Positions 9,240 to 17,369 of a stretch of DNA of 64,000 bases are shown here, in pieces. The DNA is taken from assembly GCF_004364935.1 (NCBI RefSeq), contig NZ_SOBT01000008.1, positions 2,359,534 to 2,423,533 on the forward strand, given 5' to 3'. The stretch's first letter is position 1. Every line of letters starts with the position of its first letter. Source of the stretch: Panacagrimonas perspica (GTDB taxonomy: Bacteria > Pseudomonadota > Gammaproteobacteria > Nevskiales > Nevskiaceae). A program made the position numbers and the translations under genes. The notes beneath the pieces are model-generated. The model ran no database searches. It saw only the letters and a list, made by a program, of their open reading frames with translations, and was not told the DNA's origin.

Positions 9240-10826
9240 ATGAAGATCCTGCTGTTCGCTGTCGTCCTGTTCGCTCTGGTCCTCGCGGGCGCCGCCTGGG
9301 TTGCGCGTCGCAAGCGCGGTGCGGAAACACTGCGGAGGAACGCGGCGCCCTCGATGGCCGCGCCGCATGCGCAGGCCGTCGAAACGCCCCGGACACCCAC
9401 GCTCGACGCGCCCGCCGTCGCGCGTCGGGAATCGACATCGGTCGAGGCACCCGCCGGCCCCATCGCACCGACGCTGACAGCAACCCGCGGCCCCGACAAC
9501 GGGCCTACTGAAACCGCGGATGGGCAGGAAGGTGGCGCGGACTTCTATGCGGAGGTCGTCGGCCTGCTGGAATCCGAACTGGGCCGCAATCCACAGCGCG
9601 ACGATCTGCGCATCAAGCTGCTCGAGGTCTACGCCGCCACCGAGCGCAAGCTCGAGTTCGTGAAGCTCGCCACGCTGCATCTGCGCGCGATGCGCGACGG
9701 GCGCAAGGATCCGAACTGGCAGCCGGTGCTCGAGATGGGCCGCCGCCTCGTCCCGAATCACGCGCTGTTCTCGGATACACCGGCGGCTGCCAGCACGGCG
9801 CCGACGATCGCGGCGCCCGAACCGCAGAAGCTGCGCCGCTACTACGAGTCCGTGGATGCCGACGCGCTCGCCAGCCTGCAAGCCGAACTGCACAAGGCCT
9901 ATCAGGGCATGCGCCAGGACATCAAGTTCTGGAAGCAGCTGCGCGAGCGCTGCAACGAGTTCACCGGTCCGCCGCCAGCGCTCACGCACGCGCGCAAGCT
10001 CAGCGGATTCCTCGGCGGCGCGCAGATTCTCGTGCGCGACGAATCCAAGCGCTCGGCGAGCGACGCCGCGGTGGTCAGCGCCGTCGGACAGGTCCTGCTC
10101 TCGCAGTCGCTGGGCCGCTGGCGCGTCGTCGCCTCGCCTGCCGAGGAAGGTCATGCCGTGGCGGTCGCGCGTGCGGCGAAGCAACTGGGGCTGGAAGCCA
10201 CGATCGTCGTCACCCGCTCCGAGGAAGCGACGCGTACCGAAGAGCTGATCCGGGTGAAGCAGGCCGACGCGAAGCTCGTCGTCGTCCCCGACGGCAGCGG
10301 TGGCGCCAACGAAGGGCAGCGCGCCGCGCTGGCGCTCTCGCTCGAGCACGGGCCCGGCACGCTGTTCGTCAGTCCATTGTCGGCCGGTCCGTTCCCCTAC
10401 CCGGCGATCGTGCGCGAGTTGCACGGCCTCTCCGGCCTTCAGCTCAAGTCGCAGGTCCACGGCCTGATCGAGCGTCTTCCCGATGGCGTCATCGTCAGCG
10501 CCTCGGACGGCATGCCCGCCGTCGGCTTCCTGCAGGCCTTCCTCGGTTCGAACAACGTGAAGCTGTACTGCGTCGAGGCGCCTTCGGGCGGCAGCCGCAG
10601 CCATCGGCTCGGCCGCGAGCACGTCTGGCTGCGAGCCAGCGGCCGCGTGCGCTATTCGTCGGTTCCCGACGACGTCGCGAAGTTCGCGGCCCGCCACTGC
10701 ATGCCGGACATCGCGGAGGAGTTGCAGTGGGGAAGTGGCGAGGTGCTGGCCGAGACGTTCGCGCTGGCCCGTCAGTTCACGCAGAAGCAGGTGCTGGTGG
10801 TCGTGCTGCCGGCGCAGCAGCGCTGA
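9240..10826 (+). CDS. Membrane-anchored FimV-like/TrpB-like protein lacking the PLP lysine
   Basis: A 528-residue protein of unfamiliar architecture. Residues 1-22 form a membrane anchor followed by a basic stretch (VARRKRG) and an Ala/Pro-rich linker. Residues 100-175 form a helical repeat (FYAEVVGLLESELGRNPQRD, then LRIKLLEVYAAT) like the C-terminal TPR region of FimV. From about residue 230 the sequence follows tryptophan synthase beta: RDESKRSASDAAVV aligns with the KREDLNHTGAHKIN region, SLGRWRVVASPAEEGHAVAV with the MGK-RVIAETGAGQHGVA region. At the PLP lysine position I read Ala277, so ordinary PLP catalysis looks lost. ATG 9240 has GAAAGG upstream; a TTG at 9225 is possible. No trp genes are nearby. 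The function is unknown; a pilus or polarity-related scaffold or ligand-sensing role is speculation. Confidence 0.72.
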   Translation: MKILLFAVVLFALVLAGAAWVARRKRGAETLRRNAAPSMAAPHAQAVETPRTPTLDAPAVARRESTSVEAPAGPIAPTLTATRGPDNGPTETADGQEGGADFYAEVVGLLESELGRNPQRDDLRIKLLEVYAATERKLEFVKLATLHLRAMRDGRKDPNWQPVLEMGRRLVPNHALFSDTPAAASTAPTIAAPEPQKLRRYYESVDADALASLQAELHKAYQGMRQDIKFWKQLRERCNEFTGPPPALTHARKLSGFLGGAQILVRDESKRSASDAAVVSAVGQVLLSQSLGRWRVVASPAEEGHAVAVARAAKQLGLEATIVVTRSEEATRTEELIRVKQADAKLVVVPDGSGGANEGQRAALALSLEHGPGTLFVSPLSAGPFPYPAIVRELHGLSGLQLKSQVHGLIERLPDGVIVSASDGMPAVGFLQAFLGSNNVKLYCVEAPSGGSRSHRLGREHVWLRASGRVRYSSVPDDVAKFAARHCMPDIAEELQWGSGEVLAETFALARQFTQKQVLVVVLPAQQR

Positions 10827-10830
10827 TCGC

Positions 10831-10899
10831 GTAGCCCGGACGAAGTCCGGGGGTTCCTGTCGATCGAACGAGAAAATCCCCGGACTTCGTCCGGGCTAC
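10831..10899. repeat. REP-like palindrome, GTAGCCCGGAC subtype
   Basis: The left arm starts gtagcccggacgaagtccgg, and the right arm ends cttcgtccgggctac. It lies between two converging genes, 4 bases after the TrpB-like stop and 14 bases from the monooxygenase stop, so it may serve as a shared 3' hairpin. Confidence 0.88.
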
Positions 10900-10913
10900 G
10901 GGATCACGCGGGA

Positions 10914-12560
10914 CTACGCGGAAAGAGAGAAGCCACGGTATCCGTCTTCGACGACCTGCCGCACGTACTCGAAGTACGTGAGCCCGCCACCGGCATACGG
11001 CATGAAGCCCACCGGCTTGCCGGCGACGTTGCCGCCCGTGTACCAGGACTTCACCTTCGTGTAGATCGTCTGCTTGGAGATCCACACGACGTACTTGGTC
11101 CAGGCGTTCTCTTCGCGCTCCTGGGCCTCGATGCTGGCGTAGCCGTTCTTGCGCAGGTGCTCGATGGTGTCGAACACGAAGTCCACGTTCTGCTCGATGC
11201 TGCTGACCATGTTGTAGAGCACCGAGGGGCTGCCCGGCCCGGTGATCATGAACATGTTCGGGAAGCCGGAGACGGTGACGCCGAGATAGTTCTTCGTGCC
11301 TTCCTGCCACTTGTCGCGCAGCGACTGGCCCTTGCGTCCCTTGATGTCGAAGGCCAGCAGCGCGCCGGTCATCGCATCGAAGCCGGTGGCGAAGACCACG
11401 GCATCGAGTTCGTACTCGGTGCCGTCCTCCATGCGGATGCCCTTGGCCGTGAAGCTCTCGATGCCCGACTCGCGCAGGTCCACCAGCGTGACGTTGTCGC
11501 GGTTGAAGGTCTCGAAGTAGTTGGTGTCCACGCACAGGCGCTTGGCGCCCATCGGGTACTGCGGCATCAGCTTGTCGGCGGTCTTCGGATCCTTGATGCG
11601 TTCGCGGATCTTGTTCTTCACCCAGTTGCTGACGATCTCGTTGGATTCCAGGTCCGTCACCAGGTCCGGATAGGACGCGAGCATCAGGTAGCCGCCGCGC
11701 TTCCACGCGAAGTCGAGCTGCTTCTCCAGCGCTTCGGCATCCGCCTGCTTGGCGCCGATGGTCGGGCCTTCGTACGCGATGCCCACCTCGGACTGGCGCA
11801 CGAGACGACGGATCTCGTCGTAGTTCTCCTGCGCGCTGCGCATTTCCTCGTCCGACATCGCGCGGTTCCACGCCGGGATCGCGAACTGCGGCGTGCGCTG
11901 GAACACGAACATCTTTTCCGCTTCCTTGGCGATCAGCGGCGAGGCCTGGATGGAACTCGAGCCGGTGCCGATGACGCCGACGCGCTTGCCGGTGAAGCTC
12001 ACCTTCTCGTGCGGCCAGCGGCTGGTGAAGTAGCGCTCGCCCTTGAACTGCTCGAGTCCCTTGAACTTGGGCTCCAGCGGCTTGGACAGGCAGCCCGTCG
12101 CCATGACGAAGAACTGCGTCGACACTTCCTCGCCCGAGGACGTGCGGATCTTCCAGCGGCCGGCGGACTCGTCGAACACCGCGGATTCCACCGACGTGCC
12201 GAAGCTGTAGTGCTTGCGCAGGTCGAAGCGGTCCGCCACGTGCTCGATGTAGCGGAGGATGTCCGGCTGCTCGGCGTAGCGCTGCGGCCACTTCCACTCG
12301 CGCTGCAGATCGCTGTCGAAGGAGTACGAGTAGGTCAGGCTCTCGATGTCGCAGCGCGCGCCGGGATAGCGGTTCCAGTACCAGGTGCCGCCGACGCCCG
12401 GTGCCTTGTCGAACGCACGCACCTTGTAGCCGGCCTTCGTGAGTCGATGCACCTGGTAGAGACCGGCGAAACCGGCTCCGACGACGACGACGTCGCAGGC
12501 GGATGCATTGTTGCTGGGGCTGGCGCCGCGCGATGTCGCGGCAGCGTTTTTCTGGGTCAT
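10914..12560 (-). CDS. Baeyer-Villiger-type flavin monooxygenase with altered fingerprint
   Basis: A 548-residue two-Rossmann flavoprotein. The FAD site is VVVGAGFAGLYQVHRL (residues 24-40). The NADPH site is GVIGTGSSSIQ (195-205). TWYWNRYPGARCD (59-71) and the ATGFD motif near the C-terminal third are typical of cyclohexanone/phenylacetone/steroid monooxygenases that turn ketones into esters or lactones. The fingerprint FxGxxxHxxxWP reads F172-K-G-E-R-Y-F178-T-S-R-W-P, so its His is Phe. The ATG at 12560 has GCAGGAG eight bases upstream. The divergent esterase could hydrolyse its ester or lactone product. Baeyer-Villiger activity is a family inference that the missing His weakens. Confidence 0.9.
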   Translation of the reverse strand: MTQKNAAATSRGASPSNNASACDVVVVGAGFAGLYQVHRLTKAGYKVRAFDKAPGVGGTWYWNRYPGARCDIESLTYSYSFDSDLQREWKWPQRYAEQPDILRYIEHVADRFDLRKHYSFGTSVESAVFDESAGRWKIRTSSGEEVSTQFFVMATGCLSKPLEPKFKGLEQFKGERYFTSRWPHEKVSFTGKRVGVIGTGSSSIQASPLIAKEAEKMFVFQRTPQFAIPAWNRAMSDEEMRSAQENYDEIRRLVRQSEVGIAYEGPTIGAKQADAEALEKQLDFAWKRGGYLMLASYPDLVTDLESNEIVSNWVKNKIRERIKDPKTADKLMPQYPMGAKRLCVDTNYFETFNRDNVTLVDLRESGIESFTAKGIRMEDGTEYELDAVVFATGFDAMTGALLAFDIKGRKGQSLRDKWQEGTKNYLGVTVSGFPNMFMITGPGSPSVLYNMVSSIEQNVDFVFDTIEHLRKNGYASIEAQEREENAWTKYVVWISKQTIYTKVKSWYTGGNVAGKPVGFMPYAGGGLTYFEYVRQVVEDGYRGFSLSA

Positions 12561-12608
12561 GGCGATGGCTCCTGCGGGGTCCGCCGGCGCAGGGCCGCGG
12601 ACGGGTTC

Positions 12609-12618
12609 CGGTATACCG
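12609..12618. promoter_or_regulatory. Operator-like palindrome upstream of the monooxygenase
   Basis: CGGTATACCG is a perfect 10-base palindrome, extended imperfectly on both sides (ttC...GAA). It lies 49 bases upstream of the monooxygenase ATG. This placement suits a repressor site over its promoter; no regulator is assigned. Confidence 0.4.
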
Positions 12619-12784
12619 AAAGTATTGTCGATCCGGTTTGTTCATAGACAGGCCGGAACGGCGGTAGTGGCCCTCGCGAGGGCTCGCCCTTATACGCGGC
12701 GGTCGATTTGCCACGGCAGCGCGTTGCAGCACTCGCCTTCGTCGACGTACCGCGACACCCGACGGGTTCGGGCGCACCCCAATG

Positions 12785-12820
12785 GTATTGACGCAGGGGC
12801 AGGGTCGGATGCGTCAATAC
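12785..12820. promoter_or_regulatory. Operator-like inverted repeat, 11-bp arms
   Basis: gtattgacgca at 12785-12795 and tgcgtcaatac at 12810-12820 are exact reverse complements, with 25 bases between equivalent positions (about 2.4 helical turns). It sits in the 444-base divergent gap between the monooxygenase and the esterase. The spacing suits a dimeric activator or repressor. The remainder of that gap shows nothing else I can name. Confidence 0.5.
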
Positions 12821-13004
12821 GGGTCCCGGCGAAGCGTGCGCTCAAGATGAGGCTCGCTTCGGCAGGGACGAATTCAGGGATCACCGTCCTGCGCTGCCGA
12901 TGGCGGCACAAGGCGTGACGGTCCGTCACCGATTTCAAATCGCGTCTTACAGACTCGTCCGCACGCACGGACGACGACCAGAAGAATCACCAGGAGATTT
13001 CCGC

Positions 13005-13925
13005 ATGGCGCTCGATCCCACCGCCCAGTTCATCCTCACCGCGCTCGAAAAACAGGGCGTGAAGTCCTTCGAGCAGATCGGGGTAGAGCAGGCACGCGCC
13101 GTCATCGACACGTTCCCGACGCTGCAGAACGTGCCCGAGGACGTGGAGCGCGTCGAAGATCTCGAACTCAACGGCGTGCCGCTGCGCGTGTACGTGCCGG
13201 CCAAGGCCAACGGTTCGGCAATTCTCTACGTGCACGGCGGCGGCTGGATCGGCGGGCACCTCGGCGTCTGCGACGAACCCGCGCGCGCGATGGCCAACGA
13301 GACGCGCGCCATCGTCGTGGCGACGAGCTATCACCTGGCGCCGGAAGCGCGCTTCCCGACGCAGCCCAACGACGTGTTCGCCGCCTTCGAGTGGCTGCGC
13401 GCGAATGCCAAGCGACTGGGCATCGATCCGACGCGCGTCGCCATCGTCGGTGACAGCGCCGGTGGCAATCTCGCCGCCGTGACCGCGATCCGCGCCCGCG
13501 ATGCCGGCCTGCCGCTGGCCGCCCAAGTGCTGCTCTATCCGGTGATCGATCGCCGCTGCAACGGCGAATCGAAGACGAAGTACGCCGAGGGGTATCTGGT
13601 CACGCGTCCGGCCGTGGACTGGTTCTGGGATCACTACCTGTCTAAGCCGTCGGACATCGAAAGCCCGCTCGCCTCGCCGCTCAACGCGACGTCGCTCGCG
13701 GGCCTGGCACCGGCGCTGGTGCTGACGGTGGAGTTCGATGCCTCGCGCGACGAGGCCGTCGAGTACTACGAGGCGCTGAAGAAGGCCGGCAACGACGCCG
13801 AGCATGTCCGCCTGAACGGACTGATCCACGGCGTGTTCTGGATGTCGGGCGCGATGCCGAGAAGCTGCGAGGTGATGGGCGCGATCAGCGCGTTCCTGGG
13901 TTCGCGATTGGCGCGCGCGGCTTAG
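13005..13925 (+). CDS. Alpha/beta hydrolase, HSL-family esterase
   Basis: A 306-residue esterase of the hormone-sensitive-lipase family. The oxyanion-hole motif HGGGW lies near residue 75. The nucleophile elbow is GDSAGGN near residue 150. The acid is in EFDASRDE and the catalytic His in LIHGVFWM. The ATG at 13005 follows CAGGAGATTTCC, a good ribosome binding site. The enzyme would hydrolyse small carboxylic esters or lactones in the cytoplasm. Its divergence from a Baeyer-Villiger-type monooxygenase suggests that it opens that enzyme's product, a common pairing; this is inference. A short palindromic repeat lies just after its stop. Confidence 0.93.
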   Translation: MALDPTAQFILTALEKQGVKSFEQIGVEQARAVIDTFPTLQNVPEDVERVEDLELNGVPLRVYVPAKANGSAILYVHGGGWIGGHLGVCDEPARAMANETRAIVVATSYHLAPEARFPTQPNDVFAAFEWLRANAKRLGIDPTRVAIVGDSAGGNLAAVTAIRARDAGLPLAAQVLLYPVIDRRCNGESKTKYAEGYLVTRPAVDWFWDHYLSKPSDIESPLASPLNATSLAGLAPALVLTVEFDASRDEAVEYYEALKKAGNDAEHVRLNGLIHGVFWMSGAMPRSCEVMGAISAFLGSRLARAA

Positions 13926-13941
13926 CGGGCGGTCGAGGCTG

Positions 13942-13964
13942 ACGCCCTTCCTACAGGAGGGGCG
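13942..13964. repeat. Short inverted repeat ACGCCCTTCCT/AGGAGGGGCGT
   Basis: It is a short relative of the larger palindrome at 15975-16036, which has the same acgccc...cctac core. It lies between converging genes, after the esterase stop and before the SDR stop. Confidence 0.6.
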
Positions 13965-13981
13965 TGCAGCTCGCGGCTGCG

Positions 13982-14752
13982 CTACGCGGTCAGACCGCCG
14001 TCGACGACCAGGTCCGAACCGGTCACGTAGCTCGCCTCGTCCGATGCCAGGAACAGGATCGCGGAGGCGATTTCCGACGGCTCTGCGAAACGGCCCATCG
14101 GGATGCGGCCCAGCGTTCGGGCCGCGAACGCATCGGCGTCCTTCTGCTGCATCGACGCCAGTGCACCCGCGACCATCGCCGTGCCCGCGAAGCCGGGGCA
14201 GACGTTGTTGATGCGGATCTTGTAGCCGCTGCGCGCGCAGTGGATGGCCGCCGACTTCGTGAAGATGCGCACGCCGCCCTTGGTGGCGTTGTAGGCCGGG
14301 ATCTCGGGCTCGCCGACGATGCCCTCGATCGACGCGATGTTCACGATCGATCCGGACGTGGCCTTCATGCGCGCGATGGCCGCCTGCGTGCCGAGGAAGA
14401 CGGCCGTCAGGTTGATGTCCAGCGTGCGCTGCCAGTCCTTCAGCGTCTGCTTCTCGACGTCACCGATGATGCCGATGCCCGCGTTGTTGACCAGCACGTC
14501 GAGCCGGCCCCACTTCGCGATGGCGGCGTCGAGCGTGGTGTCCCATTGTTCGGGCTTCGTTGCGTCCTGCACGCGGAAAATCGCGTTGGCGCCGAGGCGC
14601 TTGGCCTGCGTCTCGCCCTCGGCTGCGTCGATGTCCGTCAGCAGTACCTTCGCGCCCTCAGCAAGCAACGCTTCGACAGCCGCGAGGCCGAGGCCGCGCG
14701 CGCCGCCGGTGACGACGCAGACTTTTCCCTCGACTCGTCCGGCGCGGCTCAT
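13982..14752 (-). CDS. Short-chain dehydrogenase/reductase
   Basis: A 256-residue classical SDR. The cofactor motif is TGGARGLG near residue 16. NNAG is near 90. The catalytic triad is present as Ser in VNIASIEG and Tyr/Lys in YNATK. An Asp after the second strand (LLTDID) predicts NAD rather than NADP. Such enzymes interconvert hydroxyl and keto groups, in this context probably on a cyclic or acyl-CoA substrate. The ATG at 14752 has no strong ribosome binding site, and a REP element fills the space back to the CurA-like gene. The substrate cannot be read from the sequence. Confidence 0.92.
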   Translation of the reverse strand: MSRAGRVEGKVCVVTGGARGLGLAAVEALLAEGAKVLLTDIDAAEGETQAKRLGANAIFRVQDATKPEQWDTTLDAAIAKWGRLDVLVNNAGIGIIGDVEKQTLKDWQRTLDINLTAVFLGTQAAIARMKATSGSIVNIASIEGIVGEPEIPAYNATKGGVRIFTKSAAIHCARSGYKIRINNVCPGFAGTAMVAGALASMQQKDADAFAARTLGRIPMGRFAEPSEIASAILFLASDEASYVTGSDLVVDGGLTA

Positions 14753-14771
14753 CGCGTCACCTTCAGACCGC

Positions 14772-14840
14772 GTAGCCCGGGTGCAACCCGGGGCTGTGCT
14801 CGCAGGTCAGAACAGAAACCCCGGGTTTCACCCGGGCTAC
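14772..14840. repeat. REP-like palindrome, GTAGCCCGGG subtype
   Basis: The arm starting gtagcccgggtgcaacccgg and the one ending tttcacccgggctac are imperfect reverse complements. It sits in the spacer between the CurA-like reductase (upstream on the minus strand) and the SDR, and covers nearly all of it. Confidence 0.87.
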
Positions 14841-14846
14841 GCGAAC

Positions 14847-15884
14847 TCATTCGGCCACCTTCAAGACGACCTTGCCGAAGTTTCCGCCCGTGAGCAGGTC
14901 GGCCAGGCCCTGAGGTGCGTTCTCGAGACCGTCGAGCAGGTGCTCGCGGACGCGCATCTTGCCGCTCTCGACCAGCGGCGTGACTTCCTTCAGGAACTGG
15001 CCGTAGTACTGCGGATAGGCGTCGAAGATGATGAAGCCTTCGACCTTGAAGCGCTTGAACAGCACGTTCGACAGGAAGCCCGGCAGGCGATCGCGCCCAT
15101 CGAGGCCGGCGCCGCTGTAATGCGAGATCAGGCCGCAGATGGGAATGCGCGCGAACAGGTTCAGCAGCGGCTCCACCGCGTCGGACACGGCGCCGCCGAC
15201 CTGCTCCATGTAGATGTCGATGCCCTTGGGGCAGGCGGCCGCGAGCTTGGACGCAAATTCCTTGTCGCGATGATCCACGCAGGCGTCGAAGCCCAGTTCC
15301 TGCACCGCGTAGTCGCACTTGCGCTTGCCGCCGGCGATGCCGACGACGCGGCAGCCCTGCGCCTTGGCGAGCTGGCCGATGATCTGGCCGACGGCGCCGG
15401 TGGCGGCGCCCACACAGAAGGTCTCACCGGCCTTGGGCTTGCCGATGTTCATCAGCGCGTGCCACGCGGTGAAGCCGGGCATGCCGAGCGAGCCCAGGTA
15501 CCAGCTCGGCACCTTCGCGCCTTCCGGCAGCTTGACGATGATGTCGCTGCCGTCGGACAGCACGTAGTCCTGCCAGCCCGCGTAGGAGTGCACCAGCTCG
15601 CCGACCTTGTACGCCGGGTTGTTGGAAGCCTCGACTCTCGACACGGTGCCGCCCACCATCACCTCGCCCTTCTTCACCGAGGGCATGTAGGCGTCGGCTT
15701 CGTTGAGGCGCACGCGCATGTACGGATCCAGCGACAGCCACAAGGTGCGCAGCAGGACCTGGTTCGGACCGGGCTTGGGCACCGGGACGGATTCCATCTT
15801 CCAGACGGCGGGCGTCGGCTCGGCGTCGGGCTGGGTGTGCTGCACGAGCACGAAACGGCGATTGGTGGTGGCGCTCTGGGACAT
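14847..15884 (-). CDS. NADP-dependent CurA-like oxidoreductase (second copy)
   Basis: A 345-residue medium-chain reductase without structural zinc. LSLDPYMRVRLNE near residue 50 and GAATGAVGQIIGQLAK near 160 are the family's substrate-domain and NADP-binding segments. GIAGGKRKCDYAVQELGFD completes the cofactor fold. It is a clear paralogue of the protein at 4495-5514; this copy keeps the more usual DPYMR signature. The ATG at 15884 follows TTGGAGAATCC. It lies upstream of an SDR on the same strand. The likely reaction is reduction of an enone or enoyl double bond during catabolism; the actual substrate is not known. Confidence 0.9.
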   Translation of the reverse strand: MSQSATTNRRFVLVQHTQPDAEPTPAVWKMESVPVPKPGPNQVLLRTLWLSLDPYMRVRLNEADAYMPSVKKGEVMVGGTVSRVEASNNPAYKVGELVHSYAGWQDYVLSDGSDIIVKLPEGAKVPSWYLGSLGMPGFTAWHALMNIGKPKAGETFCVGAATGAVGQIIGQLAKAQGCRVVGIAGGKRKCDYAVQELGFDACVDHRDKEFASKLAAACPKGIDIYMEQVGGAVSDAVEPLLNLFARIPICGLISHYSGAGLDGRDRLPGFLSNVLFKRFKVEGFIIFDAYPQYYGQFLKEVTPLVESGKMRVREHLLDGLENAPQGLADLLTGGNFGKVVLKVAE

Positions 15885-15974
15885 GCGGGATTCTCCAATT
15901 GAAGGTGCGTCGTCGCTCGCTTCGTGCGGGCGGCGGTTGATGATGATGCGGAAGCTAGGAAATCAGGCGGAGAG

Positions 15975-16036
15975 GTCGGGACTGACGCCCCTCCTACAAA
16001 TGCGCGGGCAGTTGCAGGAGGGGCGTCAGCCCCGAC
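15975..16036. repeat. Large inverted repeat with GACGCCCCTCCTAC core
   Basis: The left arm starts at 15975 (gtcggg-actgacgccc) and the right arm ends at 16036 (ggcgtcag-ccccgac). They are near-perfect reverse complements around a loop of about 20 bases. This is a second REP-like family distinct from the GTAGCCCGG elements; a short relative is at 13942-13964. Confidence 0.8.
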
Positions 16037-16045
16037 TTCCCCTTC

Positions 16046-16109
16046 GATGCATGCGAAAGGCTCCTACGAGCCCTTGTGATGCATGCGAAAGGCTCCTACG
16101 AGCCGTTGT
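16046..16109. repeat. Tandem 32-base duplication covering the hydratase stop codon
   Basis: Two nearly identical 32-base units start at 16046 and 16078 (gatgcatgcgaaaggctcct...). They differ at one base. The second unit contains the last codons and TAG of the enoyl-CoA hydratase gene, so the first is a non-coding copy of that gene's end. Confidence 0.85.
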
Positions 16110-16917
16110 ACGGAATCGCCGGCGGATGCTCGATCCAGTCGCGGCGCTTCTCGAACGGCTGCGCGATGTACGCGCGCATCGCGGTGCGCGCGTCCTCGCT
16201 GAGCATCGTCTCCAGAAACGCCTCGCCCTCGACCTTGAGGCCGTCCGCGAGATTGCGGTCCACGCCCTCGTAGACGGCGCGCTTGATCTCGCGCAATGCG
16301 ACCGGCGGCAGCGACGCGAGTTCCCCGGCGACCTCCCTGGCACGCACGAGCGCATCGTCCGCCAGTTCGTGCACCAAGCCCATCGCATGGGCGTCCTCGG
16401 GCTTGAGCACGCGGCCGCGCAGGATGAATTCGATCGCACGTCCGGCGCCGATCAGGCGCGACAGCCGCTGCGTGCCGCTGCCGCCGGGAAGGATGCCGAG
16501 CTTGGCTTCCGGCAGACCGAAGCGGTGATCGCCACGTGCCGCGATGCGAATGTCGCAGGACAGGCACAGCTCGAATCCGCCGCCCATCGCGTCGCCGTTC
16601 ATCGCCACGATCACCGGCTTGGGCAGGTTGCGCAGCGACAGCAGCATCGCGTGGTAGCCGTCGTTGAGCGCGGTGCCCGAAGCGCGCAGGGCGCCATGGT
16701 CGGACGCGTAGCCTTCGAGTTCCTCGACGCTGTAGTGCGTGATGAACTTGCCCTTGATCGCTCCGGTGAGCACGACCGCGCGGATCGCCGGATCGCGCCA
16801 GGTCTCGATCAGCGCGATGAGTTCGCCCGCTCCTTCGGCGCAGAAGTAGTTCATCGGCGGGTTGTGGTAGGTGGCGACGACGACGCCGTTCTCGAGTTCG
16901 GTTTTCCAGAGCGCCAT
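16096..16917 (-). CDS. Enoyl-CoA hydratase/isomerase family protein
   Basis: A 273-residue crotonase-fold protein. NGDAMGGGFELCLSCDIRI carries one oxyanion-hole loop. LPEAKLGILPGGSGTQRLSRLIG is the family signature spanning the second catalytic region, with Glu in PEAKLG and Gly-Gly in the place often taken by the second catalytic Glu. It would hydrate or isomerise an enoyl-CoA. The ATG at 16917 is chosen because ATCAGGAGAA precedes it and the longer in-frame reading is Arg-rich and non-conserved. The first oxyanion loop, usually near residues 60-68 (ITHYSVEEL here), is not the standard AGADIKEM form, so its precise reaction is uncertain. Confidence 0.88.
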   Translation of the reverse strand: MALWKTELENGVVVATYHNPPMNYFCAEGAGELIALIETWRDPAIRAVVLTGAIKGKFITHYSVEELEGYASDHGALRASGTALNDGYHAMLLSLRNLPKPVIVAMNGDAMGGGFELCLSCDIRIAARGDHRFGLPEAKLGILPGGSGTQRLSRLIGAGRAIEFILRGRVLKPEDAHAMGLVHELADDALVRAREVAGELASLPPVALREIKRAVYEGVDRNLADGLKVEGEAFLETMLSEDARTAMRAYIAQPFEKRRDWIEHPPAIPYNGS

Positions 16918-17165
16918 GCGGACGGTTCTCCTGATTCGTTTGTTCGTTCTTCGTTCGCTCGTACGTACGCGAGCGCGTGGCCCCTGGCTTCGGGCCGCGC
17001 CATCGTCTCTTCGTCGTCCATCGGCGCCTGCCGGTCGCATGCCGATGATCGATCCCGCGACCAGGACCCGGCCCGGGGGCCGATTATGGTCACGGGGTCC
17101 GAGAGGGCGCATCAGGGCAAGCCCTTCGGAACGGGGGCCTGCCCGTCAGAGTAGGTCTCGGCCGA

Positions 17166-17206
17166 CTCCCTCGCCCCATGCGATGAAACCGCATGGGGCG
17201 AGGGAG
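17166..17206. repeat. Perfect inverted repeat, 17-bp arms
   Basis: Arms at 17166-17182 and 17190-17206 match exactly around a 7-base loop, with the ctcgccccatgcg core. It lies in the 452-base gap 16918-17369, which also contains a decayed GTAGCCCGGG element at about 17233-17310 and no gene I can support. Confidence 0.82.
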
Positions 17207-17326
17207 ACCCGCAAGCGGAGACGCAGCCGTCGTAGCCCGGGTGTTGAATTTCGCGAAGCGAAAGAGCGGGATGCCGGCCCGATCACGCTAAAAAGCCCCG
17301 GGGTTTATCCGCCCCCCCACAACGAA

Positions 17327-17348
17327 CAAGGGGCCCGAAGGCCCCTTG
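17327..17348 (-). terminator. Hairpin with UUCG loop after the saccharopine-dehydrogenase-like gene
   Basis: Nine-base arms (caaggggcc/ggccccttg) around a cUUCGg tetraloop on the minus strand lie 22 bases past the stop at 17370. A weak T-rich tract (TTCGTT) follows. A plausible intrinsic terminator. Confidence 0.6.
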
Positions 17349-17369
17349 CTCTCATCACATCGACCGCGA

